64,000 nucleotides of DNA from Cladosporium sp. IMV 00045 (taxonomy: Eukaryota; Ascomycota; Dothideomycetes; Cladosporiales; Cladosporiaceae): NCBI GenBank assembly GCA_001931905.2, contig MSJI02000778.1:55610-119609 (forward strand), given 5' to 3'. Shown piece after piece: positions 45,651 to 57,885 of this stretch. The number at the start of each line of letters is the position of its first letter. Position 1 is the stretch's first letter. A program made the translations under genes and the position numbers. The notes below the pieces were generated by a model. The model ran no database searches. It was not told where the DNA came from and saw only the letters and a program-made list of their open reading frames with translations.

Positions 45651-46276
45651 TCACTTAAACATACCCAGAAATGGCAGAGCTTTGATGCCGCATATTGCCG
45701 TCTGAATCAACCCAACATGGATTATCAACTGAGGAGCTAGAAACAACAGGAAGACAATGCAGTCTAGCCATGCAATCTGGTCGAGAATCATGATTGCGCC
45801 TGTCCAGAAAATTGATGAATAGAGTCTAGACGGAATACGAGGAAGAGTGAAGCCATCAGCTGCAGCCTTTTAGGCGCCCCGAGTCCGTGCCCGAACTTCA
45901 TGACGTCGACTCAAGGCGCGGCGAAACCTTGGGTCAAGACTGAGCGGTAATGAACGATGAATTCCATTATTGGGAAAACACTCCGATAAATTCATGCATC
46001 CAAAATATGGATGTGTGACAATATAGATGGAAGTTCAGAGTGCCATCCGCGCGTTGTAAGTGAAGAGAGCAGGTGAGGTCGAGCCAAGCTTTGCCTCCCA
46101 AAGTCTGAAGTCTCGCGCATGTGAAAGCGAGCCGCACGTTTGTCAGCGACTTGTAACATCTAGAAGTGTCCGATCGCCTCCTACACTTTCACATACGCAA
46201 ACAGCTCACTACACATCTACAAAGTACTGCCAAAGGACACGAACACACTACACTCACCGTCCAAACCACCGCCAAC
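45651..46276. other. Divergent intergenic region
   Basis: No gene is seen. Promoter region between the leftward hydrolase and the rightward RDS3 gene. Confidence 0.5.
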
Positions 46277-46603
46277 ATGTCGCGCCATCACCCCGATCTC
46301 GTTATGTGTCGCAAGACCAGTGGCATCTCCATCGGGCGCCTCTGCGACAAATGCGACGGCAAATGCCCCGTCTGCGACTCTTACGTGCGCCCCACAACCC
46401 TCGTACGCATCTGCGACGAGTGCTCTTTCGGCAACTACCAGAACAAATGCGTTGTGTGCGGCGGTGAAGGGATCTCGGACGCGTTCTACTGTTTCGAATG
46501 CACCAGGCTTGAGAAGGATAGGGACGGATGCCCGAAGATTATAAATCTGGGTAGTTCGAGGACGGATCTGTTCTACCAGAAGAAGAATTTTAGGAATCAG
46601 TGA
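46277..46603 (+). CDS. RDS3: Splicing factor Rds3 / PHF5A (SF3b14b)
   Basis: Single exon, 108 residues, the family's usual length. It is nearly superimposable on the family: [13 protein letters not shown], then the zinc knuckles [43 protein letters not shown], and the end block [21 protein letters not shown]. Rds3/PHF5A is a zinc protein of the U2 snRNP SF3b complex that helps recognise the intron branch point. Frames starting farther upstream lack homology, so ATG 46277 is the start. Confidence 0.97.
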   Translation: MSRHHPDLVMCRKTSGISIGRLCDKCDGKCPVCDSYVRPTTLVRICDECSFGNYQNKCVVCGGEGISDAFYCFECTRLEKDRDGCPKIINLGSSRTDLFYQKKNFRNQ

Positions 46604-47432
46604 GGAGAGGAGGAAAGATATGATAACAGGATGTCTGGGGTACATACTGTATACTTCAGGCTGGGTGCTTGAAGGAGATTCGGGACTGCTGTGCTCGGAG
46701 GCAGACTCTTTGGAGCTTCCACGCATGGACTGCTGGACAACACTCGAGACTCTGGCTCAAAACTTTCTTGGCTGCGCCGGGAAGAGAACAGCAATTTCTT
46801 GTTTCCGCGTTCTCGGAGGATTTGATGGACGAGAGCGAAGCGCAACGACATCACATTTGCCGAAGAAGAAGAAGACTCGGAATGCCGATTTTTGGGCAAG
46901 ATTTTTCGATGAATCTCAGGCCAACCCTCCAGCAGAAGAGCACTATGTTGACGAAACCCGACATCAATGCTGATGCGCTGCCCACTCAGCAGCTGCTGCA
47001 TTGGAGTCTCTGGGACTGTTCTGTCCAATGATTCAAAATAACCGACACGAGTCAGTCTTCGATCGCGCATTGCACAAGCTAAAAAGGCTCGCCAATCAAC
47101 ACTTTCCAAGCTCAGCAAGCAAACCAAGCTTTCCCATGCATTCCTATGCATATATGCTCCGTATCAAGTGTTTGTTCGCCGACCTTATGGATACTTTTGG
47201 GGCGCAGGATCAGACCCAGAGTCAATTCGTACCTCGCCTCATTTGACAAACAAGATAGTGACTTGAAGAAATTGTGATAAGAATGTTTCGAGAGACGCGC
47301 TGACGGGCATCTTTCAGCATCAAAACACACTTCTCGATTGTGATTCGGCTGTAACATCATATGAACTTCGCTAGCAAATTAACGCTCTAAATCGCCCAGG
47401 CTGTCATTGTATTCTTACATGAGCAACTTCAT
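46604..47432. other. Convergent intergenic region
   Basis: Lies between the ends of RDS3 (rightward) and the UNC93-like gene (leftward). Both strands have medium-length frames that overlap each other, but none shows domains or a consistent coding pattern. No gene is called. Confidence 0.4.
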
Positions 47433-48917
47433 CTACGACTTAGGCTTATTCGGCTGCTCAACAACCATCTCCGCCACACCAACATCCTCATCATCAGACG
47501 AGCTCTTCCTCCCCTCAGTCTCACTCAACTCAGCCGCATTCCCCGATCCAGCACCCTCAGCACCAACCGGAACATGCTCGCTCATCGCCAACCAAGTCGG
47601 ATACACAGAAACCACGAGCAAACCCGTCATAACGCCCAACGGCACCCTCCCACCTCGCCACTTCTCCGTACAAAGCCCAAACGCAACCGCCTGCCCGAAA
47701 CTCTCCTGTCCGCGCAGAATGCCACAGTACCGCGTCAACTCCGCCATATTCTCCGTCGAAGTAGAGAGCAAGTAATACAGCCAATTCTGCAACGCCTGCC
47801 GCGCAAAATCCCACAGCAGGAGCACAAAGAACCCCTCCGTGAATCCGCTGTCCGTCCAGTCGAAGACGGGCTCGATGCGCGTGTACTTCTCCTGAACGAC
47901 CCAGCCGTACGTCCAGGCGACGATGTGGATGATCACGACGTAGTAGAAGCCGTAGGCGATTCGCTTCTTGACGCTGAAACGCGCCCAGTCCAGCCAGGAG
48001 CTGATGATTTGCGAGCTGAGCAGCGTGCCGAAGTTGCTGACGAAACCTATGAGCGCGCGGGCCCGCACGCCGAAGTAAAGCGCTTGGAAATTGTTGCTGT
48101 ATTGGTTGAAGTAGGAGGTCCAGAAGATAGGTAGGAGGAGCAGGATTTTGCGCTGCCCGCTCGCTTTCCATAGCGCGAGGAATTCCGCTTTGAAACTCTT
48201 CTCTGCGCGTACGAGTACTTTGGTCCCGTCAGAGCGCTGCACGTTTTCGGGTTTGCTGAGAAGTAACGCTACCGGCACCGCTAGGCATTGCAGCGCGATG
48301 AAGATGAGATAGGTCTGGGGTCCAACAGCGCCACGATCCCGCTTGTCTTCGGAGTTATTAAGTGCGAGGACGATTGCGCCGCCGACGAGAGGACCACCCG
48401 TGCGGAACCACAGCCAGATATTCATATATTTGCCGCGCTTACTCGGTTCCGGATACCCTAGGGCAATGGCGCCCTCACTGGCCCAGAAAAGGCCAGCGGA
48501 GAAACCGCACGCCGCCGCACCCACGAGCACAAACCACACGTTGCCGAAGCGGTTGTTGCAGTACAGCCCCGCAGAGTAGACGGGGTAGCCCACGGCGCCG
48601 AGCACGAGGGTCCAGGCGAGGCCGATGCGGTTGGCGATGGGCGCGCCGAAGAGGCACAGGATGCCCATGATGGCGAAGACGAGCGCGTTCGCGGCGTTGA
48701 CGAGGTAGGGTTCGCGCGCGCCGCCAGCGCCGAGACTGTTCATTGCGTTCCAGAGCCCGGGGGCCATGAAGCCCACCATCCCGATCACGAAGGAGTTGAA
48801 GAGTGTGGTGCGGTACCATGTTCGATGAGGCTTGGGAGTGGGTTGCGTTGTTGGGAGGATGTCCATGTTGTCATCTTGCAGTTTGGGGTTCTTGTCTGCT
48901 GGGACGATTTCTGGCAT
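47433..48917 (-). CDS. UNC93-like MFS membrane protein
   Basis: Single exon, 494 residues, with about 11-12 hydrophobic segments. The family pattern includes NSFVIGMVGFMAPGLWNAMNSLGAGG, ANALVFAIMGILCLFGAPIANRIG, SAGLFWASEGAIALGYPEPSKRGKYMNIWLWFRTGGPLVGG (shown in parts here: SEGAIALGYPEP, RGKYMNIW) and PIFWTSYFNQYSNNFQALYFG. These are marks of the fungal DUF895/UNC93-like group, whose transport role is not settled. The C-terminal tail is acidic and Ser-rich. The upstream region has a run of TACC repeats near 49019-49035. Confidence 0.9.
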   Translation of the reverse strand: MPEIVPADKNPKLQDDNMDILPTTQPTPKPHRTWYRTTLFNSFVIGMVGFMAPGLWNAMNSLGAGGAREPYLVNAANALVFAIMGILCLFGAPIANRIGLAWTLVLGAVGYPVYSAGLYCNNRFGNVWFVLVGAAACGFSAGLFWASEGAIALGYPEPSKRGKYMNIWLWFRTGGPLVGGAIVLALNNSEDKRDRGAVGPQTYLIFIALQCLAVPVALLLSKPENVQRSDGTKVLVRAEKSFKAEFLALWKASGQRKILLLLPIFWTSYFNQYSNNFQALYFGVRARALIGFVSNFGTLLSSQIISSWLDWARFSVKKRIAYGFYYVVIIHIVAWTYGWVVQEKYTRIEPVFDWTDSGFTEGFFVLLLWDFARQALQNWLYYLLSTSTENMAELTRYCGILRGQESFGQAVAFGLCTEKWRGGRVPLGVMTGLLVVSVYPTWLAMSEHVPVGAEGAGSGNAAELSETEGRKSSSDDEDVGVAEMVVEQPNKPKS

Positions 48918-50093
48918 GTTGATAGAGAAACCCGCAGGGATGAATTGAAAGGATGGAAGGGAACGCTCTCGCAGGAAGGAGCAAGGAAAGGAAGCATGCG
49001 GGAAACGATCGATTAAATACCTACCTACCTACCCTTCCCTCCTCCAACCCACGTAACTCCCACCCACATGGCAAGCGACTCACTCAACTCACTACTAACT
49101 CACCATTTTTCTTCGCTTCTTCGTGAGCGTACCGTACGATAAAAATTTCCACACCATCGCGCACCGCAAGAGGAGAAAGTGAAGTTGCGTGCTCGCGGCC
49201 AAGTGGGTCTAGTGAGGTTAGCAAAGACTGGCCAAGCACGCTTAAGGCTAGCCTTTTGGTTTAGGCGAGGGTCTTGTTGCGGAGTCTAAGTATCACGACA
49301 TTATCGACGTTGCATTTCAGCGGGCCAGTTGGGTTTGCCTGGTCGAGATTTGTTCGATTGTGCTCGTGCTTGTTGTTGAAGCTAGATCTTAATATCGGGG
49401 TTGGAGAAGTTGGTGCTGAAACTGGTGTTCTGGCGTTGGAAGGGTGGGGAGAAGCGATGTCGGCGGATGCTTGAATTTCTGTGCCTTTTCTGTTTCGAAG
49501 TTTGTGCGAGAAAGGCGCCTATTTCATGACTTTGAACGCCATTTGATTGACTGTATCGGTACTTCGATGGGATATGTTCGATGGGTAAACTTGGCCCAAC
49601 CGAGATATCATTTTCTCGGAAGACCTCACCCCAAACCGGACAAGCACCATCCCATTACACGTACAACTCTCCGCTTAAAATCGCACCAACACAATAATTT
49701 TCTGGTTTTCCGTTATTTTCTTTCTTATTTAAAAGAACTCTCGAAAAATCTTTTCGTACAAGGTATCTCTTTTCGTTGTCCCATGCCATAAACCACGCCG
49801 TAACTCTCCAAAAAAAGCCGCACCACAAAAATGAAAAAGGGAGGAATAGCATTTCAACAAAACGCGCCCTTCGCCAATCCCTCAAGCCCCGCCAGCTCTG
49901 AACGCACGCGTCTCACGAACGATTGTAGCTTCTTGCAAGAGCGTCGACCTGATGTATACTTACAGTACGCATTCAAGAGCTCCATTCCAAAAAGCAGGGC
50001 ACATCCCCGCCCCCACCACGAGAACAGCGATCCGGGCTCGACACGAAGGCAGACACACACGCAGCCTTAAACCCAGCCAGCCTGCGAGCGAGC
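48918..50093. other. Intergenic, UNC93-like promoter and BLM10 3' side
   Basis: About 1.2 kb without a recognised gene. It includes CTAC/TACC repeats at about 49019-49035 just upstream of the transporter. Confidence 0.45.
49019..49035 (+). repeat. Short TACC tandem repeat
   Basis: About four TACC units in a row, followed by a pyrimidine-rich stretch, 100 bases upstream of the leftward transporter gene start. Confidence 0.8.
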
Positions 50094-53000
50094 CTAAGCG
50101 AAATAGCTCTTCCACAGCACGCCCTCCAAATCTTCCAATTGCTCCGGCTGGAAAGCCTACATCACATCTCAAGTCAGCAAAAGATCCACGGATCAAAAAC
50201 ACTCAAAAACTTGGAATATCTCACCTTAACATCAACAAACCAAGTATCCTGCCTCGTCTTCTTGAAATCGCTCAACGCCGTCTTAACACTCTTCCCCACC
50301 ATCCCGGGATCACTCGCGGCTTTGCCCGCCAACGTCGCCAGAACCTCCGGCAGCCACGCCGGCGGCGGACTCTGGTAAGGGAAAGCCTGCACTAGCGCGC
50401 CCAAACCGAGCACGGCGGCGTGGCGCGTGAGGACGAGGCGGTTCTGCTCCTGCGTCGGCGTGGCCGTGCCGCTGGTCAGACCTTCACGGTTTTTGGGGCG
50501 TTTGGGGAGAGGGTTCTTGACGAGGAGGGTGGTGAAGTGCTGCTTGAGCTCGGAGACTTGCGCCGTGCGCAGGGCGATGGGCGAGCAGCGCACCATGCCG
50601 CTTAGGGTGGCGGCGGCGCCGAGGCGGACTTCAAGTTGGGTGTCGTGGAGCATGTTGCGGACGCAGACGAAGAGCTGGCGCGCTTGCGAGAGGGGCATGA
50701 GGAAGAGGTGGCGGAAGTAGATGACTTGCATGTTGATCAGGACGCGGAGGCGTTGGTGCCAGGAGGTGCTGGTTGTGCCGATTTTGATGAGGTTGTTGAC
50801 GAAGGCTTCGTCCTCGCCGGGGCGGTGCGGGATGTTGGGCAGATGGCGGAAGACGCGGTAGGCGAGGGACTGCAGCTCGGGGTCTTCTTTGATGTCCATC
50901 ATGTGCAGGAGCTGTTGCATGAAGCCTTCTGGGAAGAAGGGCACGAGCATGGTGCACTCGTAGGAGCCGAGCTGTGTGTCAAGCCAGAGCAGGGCTGTTT
51001 TGCTGGCTTGCGTGTATGGCGTCGGCGTCTGAATGCCAGCGGGACGCTCGAGGCGCCACTTCTCAAGACGGTCGAAGATGTTGCGGACGATTCCAGAGAA
51101 CTCCTCGGTTGGCTGGTACGTCCGGGTGCCAACGCTGGATGCGTTCTTCTGAGCCTCCAGCAGAGTTGGAATGTCCTTGTAGCTCTCATGGTATCTCGTA
51201 CGGAAGATGGTCGCAAGAGTAATTCCCATAACCTCGCGCACGCCCTTGTACGGGTGGTCGATGTGCTCAAGGAAATCATCCAAGACGCCACGCTCCAACT
51301 GGAAGTGCCAACCAACAGCGCTGATGACAGTCTGCAGGAGCGTGATCTTGGAGCTCTCCTTGAAAGCAGCATTCGTGCCCATGTCGAGTCTGAAGCTTGC
51401 AAGCCAGTCGACCAGAGGCCAGGTACGGCGGGGATCTTTACCACCAACAATCAACGTCACAAAGGTGAGCCAATATGACATATTCTCCGGCGTCAGCCCA
51501 TCCGAGAAGATGCGACGAACGATAGGGAAAACGAATTCCCAGACCTTCTGACGCATAGCCGGCTCGAAATCCTCAGCACTCTGGAGCAAAGCGCCACAAA
51601 TCTCCGCCATGGCGCGATGTTGGTGCTTGTCGCTGCCATCTCCGAAAACCGCCTGGGTGAGATCCTTAAAATCATCCCAAGTGGCCACCGTGCGGCCCTC
51701 AGCCATCAAGCCAAGGATGTAGGCCACGATCATGGAGCTTGACATTCTAAAGCGATCGGCGACCTGGTCGCGGGGCTCCTGCTTCATGTATCCGAAGTAG
51801 GTGGAGATCCAGTGTCTGTCGATGTAGCTTCCCATTTGCTTGAGAACTGCCTTCTCGACGTCGTCGAACTGCAGCTTCGTCTGGCCGACGTGGTGACCGC
51901 GCATTTGCTTCTGCCAAACAAGCCAACCAGGGTAGTCAACATCGACATAAGCTTCAGCACGCGGCTGGGCGAACGACTCAAGGAAGTCTTGAGTCCAGCG
52001 CTCGTTGTCCCGACGCGTCGGCAGCGTCACTTCATCGGGATCATTTTGGGAGTCGAGCAGGTAGTTTTCGTACTTGTGGCCAACCAGAGCTCTCATCTCC
52101 GTCAAGTCCCAAATGGCAATCAAAGCGTGCGCATAGAGAGCGCGAAGCGAAGGGTGAGGATCGATAGTGCCCTTGACTACAAGCTCAAGCATGCCTTCTG
52201 TGGCGATCGTCTCAAAGCGGTAGTCCAGTCCGATGACCAAAGACGCCGTGCGGCTAGCCTTCTTCCAATGACTGTGCTTGATCGACTCGATCAAATCCTC
52301 AGCTAACAGCTTCTTCTGGTTTTCAATCGCGGTACGACGCTTCAAGATTTTGGCCTTCTTGGGAGGCACCAGTGCTTTGGCGTCATCCATGGTCACTGCA
52401 ATCGTGCGAGGGTACTCAGCAGGCATCTCATCGGAGCCATCGGGCCAGATATTGTTGAGCGTCTGTTCGTCGAGAATGACCATCCGATCGATAGCCTTGG
52501 TCATGTCCTGTATGGTGAAGCTGGAACTAGCCACCAAATGCTGGATACTGGGTCTGTCCGCCTCGGAAACTCTGATAAAGAGCTTGATCATGCGAGGAGC
52601 GAACCTCCAGTTTCGGCCGATAGGCTTCGCCAAGCTGCCGAAGAGCAGAGTGAACATGGCACCCTTCATCCTTGGATGATCGTTGGCAGACAAGGCAGTC
52701 TCAAGGGCGTCGAGCAGAGGCGGGATGATGAGAGGCTTGGCCCCGACAATACTCTTCATTGCCTGCTCACCGGCCGACTGCGCTGTTCTACTGATGTCCG
52801 TGTAAACACTTGTCGAGCTTGCCGCCAAGTCCAGAAGCAAAGTTTTATCGAGATCAGAAGCTGCGCGCGGATGCTCATTGAAACGCAAACGCTGGAAGTG
52901 GTAAAGGTTCGCTCTGCGCACGAGCAAAGGCCTCGGATACTCCTTGCGAGTGCCAGAGAACTTGAAGGAATGAGTGTCGGCGGCCAACAAACGAGTGAGT

Positions 53001-56000
53001 CTATCAAGAACGTGCGCCGATCGCTCGATTCCGATGTCGATGAACCACGTCTTGTAAGCTGTGTACAGAGCGTTAAAGCATGAAACGTCGTCTTCCTGGT
53101 TCTTCACCAAGAATTCGTGCACGCGGTGTAGAGTCTCTCCCGTGATCTTGCGAAGCTTGTGCGCGGTCTCGTATTCAGGGCTTCCCTTCTCCAAGGGGTA
53201 GCCGGTCGGGTATTGGAAGGTTCGCTTCAGGTTCTCTTCGTCGGGATCTGTGAAGTCGACACTTTCGTCATTTTGGGAGTCAAGTTCCATCTTGTCCGCC
53301 GGCTTGTTGTCGTTGAAGGAGTACGGCGTGACAGATCCATCATCAGAACGGAATAGACGAGACATTCCGGAAATGATCAGACGGAGAAGGACGAGATTCC
53401 TGGACACCTCGTCCGACCAGTCTTTTCCAACACCGTCGCGCTTGACGGGACTGTCGTCGGCGGTCAGCTCTTCGAGAGCCTTGATGGCACGACCGCCCTG
53501 CGCCTCGAACAACCGAACAGCAAAGGCAAGCTCCCTCTGATTAGGCACGTGCCAATGTATGTCAATGTCAGCGGGATCAGTGATCTTGCCCCAGTCCTTG
53601 GTCGTCAGACCGCGCTCAAGCTCGGCTTGGTTGTACAAGGCGTAATCAATGGTGTATGTGACCGTCAGGTTGAGGAGTAGGTGATGTATGAAGTTGGACA
53701 CATGTACGAGAGGGATGCCTTTGCAGTTGTCTTGCATGAACCCGGCAATGTCGAAGAGCTCATTCTCGTATTCGAGCACATCCTTGCCGACATGTACGAC
53801 GCACATGCTGAGTAGGGAAATGTGCCAGACGAGTGCTCTGTCTCTGGGCAAGATCTCAGAGCCGGTGGTTCTTGTGGAACCTGCGCCGTTTTCGGTGATT
53901 TCACTCCTGATGGAAGATACGATGTCCGGCAGAAGGCGTGTCAGAGCTTTCTTCGGAGAAATTTTCACTACTGTATTGCAGATGAACGCCATAGCATCTC
54001 GAGCTTGGTGGACGACATGGTTGGTCACAAACTTCGCCACTTGCTGCAGGGCAATGTCGTAGAGTTCAGGACTGAGTGCGGCGACTAGAGGGGAGAAAGT
54101 GGCGGGCAGTGTATTGACAACGTTCTCTTCGGGCGAGCCACTCTTAACGCGTGCGGCATCGGGAAGGTTTTGGAGCAGGGTGAACACCTTGCCGATGAAT
54201 GAAATCACAAATTCTGCAAAGCCGGCGGTAGAGGACTTCAGGATAGCTTCTTCGTCCTCATCCGAAAGCTCGGTTTCATAGTCCATCTCGACCAGTGGAC
54301 CTTCTTGCTCGAGACGACCTACCTGCGCGGTAATCCAGTCAACCGCTAGAGCCGTTCCCATTGCGGTGTCATGGTCGAGAGAACCCTCTCCGTTCTCATC
54401 ATGACCATTTGCTTGGGCCCGCTTTGGTTCTTTCGTCAAGTCGTGCAACGGGATGTTGTAGCACACAGCTTGAACGAATGCGAGTGTATGCATAGTTTTG
54501 TCAAGATCGTTTGCGTCGATGCCTGGAAGAGCAAGCCCCAGCAGCGTGGTAAGATGGCATCGGTAGCCCTTCGTGCGCGCCATGATTTTCGACAGCATCT
54601 GAAGAGCACGAATCGATGATACAGTGCGGTGCACCTCGACCAAACCCTGCATAGCCGGGTAGATTCTCTGAAGAGCTCCTGGAATGATGAGGTTTGGCTC
54701 AAGGTAAGCAAGAGATTGCAGGGTGCTAAGACTGTAGTTCATTGCTGTGCCGCTCTTTGCGTAGATACCCATGAAGGTCACGTCTCTCAAACAGAGAACA
54801 AAGCGACGGCGCAGAGCTGGTGACAGCTTGCGGTCTTCAGGAAGTTCGTACTCGCCGCTTTGCTCACGGTTCCATCGCATGACGAAGAAGTCAGAGAGGA
54901 AGTATACGAGCTGTGAGATGGGCTTTGTCCAACTGCCGGAGTTTGAAGGGTGGAAGAAGGTCTCGATGGCCTGGATGAGACCCTCCATCTGGTGGAATAT
55001 GGAGTTGTTGTTTGGATCTTGCAGGCACTTGTCTGACATCGACATGACCATCCACCGAGCGATGCTGTGAGAAGTGGGGTGCTTGCGAGGGTCGCGATCT
55101 AGTAGTATGGCATGTCCAGCGCCAACATCCACATTCGCGGAATAAGGGCTGGAGGCCTGGCCAACAGGAATTTCGAGCAAGCGTAGGATTGCTGTGAAGA
55201 TTGTGGATGTCTGCTCCTCGGTGAAAAGTCCGCAAGATCCGAACTCTAGGTGTTCTGCGCTCAAGCAGTCCCGCGCTTGACGTGAAAACATATCGAGCAT
55301 GCGCATGTCCACTGTCATCGATCTGTTGATCAACGACCACAAATGGAAAAGTGTGGGGAGATAGTACTGCAGCTGAAGCTTGTCATCATCTTCGGGTGGA
55401 GCTGTGGTGGGAAGGAACAAATTCAGCAACCCCGTCGTCACGAAAGCGTGTTCCGAGAAGCTCATGCTGAAGAATGGCAGAAACTCCTCGAGCATTGCCG
55501 GAATCTCTTTGGGATCAAAGAATAGTTGTGCAAATGTGCAGAGCTTATTCAGCGTCCTGACATTCCGCTTCGAGCTGTAGGTGTTCTGTGTGGCGCTCTC
55601 CGACGGCAAGACGAAGACTTTCCATTCCTTGTAGAGAGGTCGCCAGTCGAGCGTCAGATCTTTCCCAGGCCGCAGGTAGTGCTTGCGCTTAGTGAGCACC
55701 ATGAACATGCTGGCGAAGCGCTCCGACACGGCATACTCGAGGCCCGGCGCGAGGGCCAGCTCGTAGTAGAGCTTGACCAGCGATATCCTCTGCTGGCGCG
55801 TGAGGTCGAACTTGAGCGACATCCAGCCTCTGATCTCTCTCGTCCAATGTACGGCGCCGGGGACGAAGTCGCCAGATGCTACGCTGATGTACAGGTGTTT
55901 GATCATCTCGTCCAGGTCCTGCTCTCGTTTCTCTCGTGACTCGGTTTCGTAAGGCATGTACTTCGTGTAGGGGAAAATGCGTGGCCTCGTGCGGCCCAGG

Positions 56001-56101
56001 CGGGCAATGTTGGCGTCGCCATCGTCGCTGTCGACCGTACGGCTGCCTCCTCCTGGTGATGTTGCTCGGGACTCATGGTCGATGGTGAGGTGGCCATTCA
56101 T
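50094..56101 (-). CDS. BLM10: Proteasome activator BLM10 / PA200
   Basis: Exons 50225-56101 and 50094-50156 (minus strand) encode 1,979 residues. Blm10/PA200 is a ring-shaped HEAT-repeat protein that caps the 20S proteasome in the nucleus and cytosol. The family is clear from the N-terminal block (RPRIFPYTKYMPYETESREKR, GAVHWTREIRGWMSLKFDL) and the length. The 68-nt intron near the end (AAG/GTGAGA ... GATGTAG) adds a 20-residue terminal exon, AFQPEQLEDLEGVLWKSYFA. It ends in a Tyr-Phe-Ala C-terminus, the HbYX-type tail that docks in the 20S alpha pockets. Without that exon the protein would lack the docking tail. It is divergent from the GINS gene. Confidence 0.95.
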
Positions 56102-57018
56102 GTTCAGCGGATGGAGGACGCAGTTGCGTCTGGAAACAGAGCGGTGTGCTGGAGTGGTGCGTCGCCGGCGACGGTGTAGGCCTTTTGTGAGGGAGTCTCA
56201 CACGACCTCAAAGTGGTTTTAAGCTTACGGATGCAGGAAGGCGCGTGGGCGAAGAAGCGGGTGGAAGGGTGCCGGTCGGCTGGGAGGGAGGTAATATTGT
56301 CGAGGGTCGACGGGAGGATGCAGCGGATGGGCGAGTTGGCCCGTGTTTTTGGCGGTGGAGCGTATTTGTTTATGGATGTAGTTGGCGGTGCTTGTACGAC
56401 TGGGCGATGAAAGAGACGAGGCCGGCTTGGCGGATTAGTATGACGATGAGCTTTGGGAGCTTGGATCAATTCCAGAGAGAGTCGGAGGGAGAGAGTCGGC
56501 GAGGATTGGAGATCGGCTTTCAGCGCTGGTGAGTAGTGTAGAACAGCTCCGGGGATAGGACTTTGAAGGTGAATACAACAAGAAGCGCGTCAAAGCCACC
56601 GAATCGTTTCACTTGATAAATCAAGACAGTCTTTCGTTTGAGGACATTCCCAAAATTCACAGTCAAGCAGTCTGAGAAACCAACCTGTCAAGGAAAAAGC
56701 GAAATAAATCTCTCATTCTCAAGCCCAGGCAATCACATCCGCGCAAGCTTCAGCGCCACTCACTACGATTGGCCTCGTCTTCGTCATCAACCTCTGCCTG
56801 GCCTGCATGCTCTGAAACATCTGGCCTCTTCAATCCGCCGATCACGTGTGAAGAGGATCTCCATTCAAATATCACAAAAGACAACACTTCACATTCAACC
56901 CAAGTGAAGGAAACCCAAACTCCATCCAGGACCCGACGCGTCCCAGCGCGTAAATCATCCAGCCAGCTAGCCAGCCAGTCAAAGAGGAAAAAGAAAGAAA
57001 TCACCAGTCAAGCCCACC
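56102..57018. other. Divergent intergenic region (BLM10 / PSF3)
   Basis: No gene is seen. A shared promoter region between the leftward proteasome activator and the rightward GINS subunit. Confidence 0.5.
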
Positions 57019-57564
57019 ATGGCCACATCAAGCTACTACGACCTCGACGCCATCCTAACCGACTCCCAAAAAATCCCCTGCACCTTCGAGCTCACCGTCC
57101 CCAACCTGGGCTACCTAAGCGGCAACTCCGGCGAAGACATCAAAGAAGGCTCCAAACTCTCCCTCCCGCTCTGGCTAGGCGAAATGCTCGCCGTCAACCG
57201 CATCGCAGGCGACACTTCCTTCCTAACCATGGACATGCCGGACGCGCTCTCAAAACGAGTCGTGAACGCCCTCAAAGCCGATCCCAAAACCGTAGCGGTG
57301 AGGGATCAGGCGCCGCATTTCTATGCGCTGGGAGCGAGGATGTTGGAACTTTTTGATGAGGAGGAGCTGGTGGAGATTCTGACGGAGACGTTTAAGAAGA
57401 GGGCTGTGGAAATTGCTGACAAGGCGAGTAATTCGAGGAATTTGGTCAGTGAGGGGGGAGAGTGGATGAAGGGGTTGGATGAGACGGAGAGGGCGCTTTT
57501 TAGAGCTTCGCATGAGGGCGGCGCGGCGGTGAGGAGGTGGTTTGAGAGCACGAGTCGTGCTTGA
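57019..57564 (+). CDS. PSF3: GINS complex subunit PSF3
   Basis: Single exon, 181 residues, normal for the family. Psf3 is one of four subunits of the GINS ring, which joins Cdc45 and Mcm2-7 in the CMG helicase at replication forks. The N-terminus is typical: YYDLDAILTDSQKIPCTFEL, then a short linker with the Psf3 pattern (GYLSGN, LPLWLGEMLAVN). The helical A domain follows (DALSKRVVNALKADP, HFYALGARMLELFDEEEL). The start context CCACCATGG is a near-ideal Kozak match. Confidence 0.93.
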   Translation: MATSSYYDLDAILTDSQKIPCTFELTVPNLGYLSGNSGEDIKEGSKLSLPLWLGEMLAVNRIAGDTSFLTMDMPDALSKRVVNALKADPKTVAVRDQAPHFYALGARMLELFDEEELVEILTETFKKRAVEIADKASNSRNLVSEGGEWMKGLDETERALFRASHEGGAAVRRWFESTSRA

Positions 57565-57885
57565 TTTGGTGGGCTTTCTTTGATGAAATGGGTTTTTATT
57601 TTTGTTTGGTTGCTCTCTTAAGGAGGGCTCTTTGATAAGTTGCTGCTTGTTACGAAGAATTTCGCAAAGCGAGGAAAAGAGTAAACGCAGTAGCAGAGGA
57701 AGAAGCAAGCAAAACCCAACACGCAAACGCGAACGCCACCGCAAGAAATTAAGCGGAAGCAAACAAGAACCGACACTCAACCACCAAATCAAGCAAAGAA
57801 GCAAAAGCAAGAATGTCAGAAAACCAAGAAAGAAAAAAAAAAACCAGAAGCCCAAATCGCCACTAACGCCCACGCCCTCACCCCC
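57565..57885. other. Convergent intergenic spacer
   Basis: Short spacer between the ends of PSF3 and the serine-rich gene. It has A-rich stretches and no gene. Confidence 0.45.

Noticed and set aside
46597..47151. A 184-residue minus-strand frame between RDS3 and the UNC93-like gene
   Set aside because: It overlaps the RDS3 stop, has competing frames on the other strand and shows no domain or signal.
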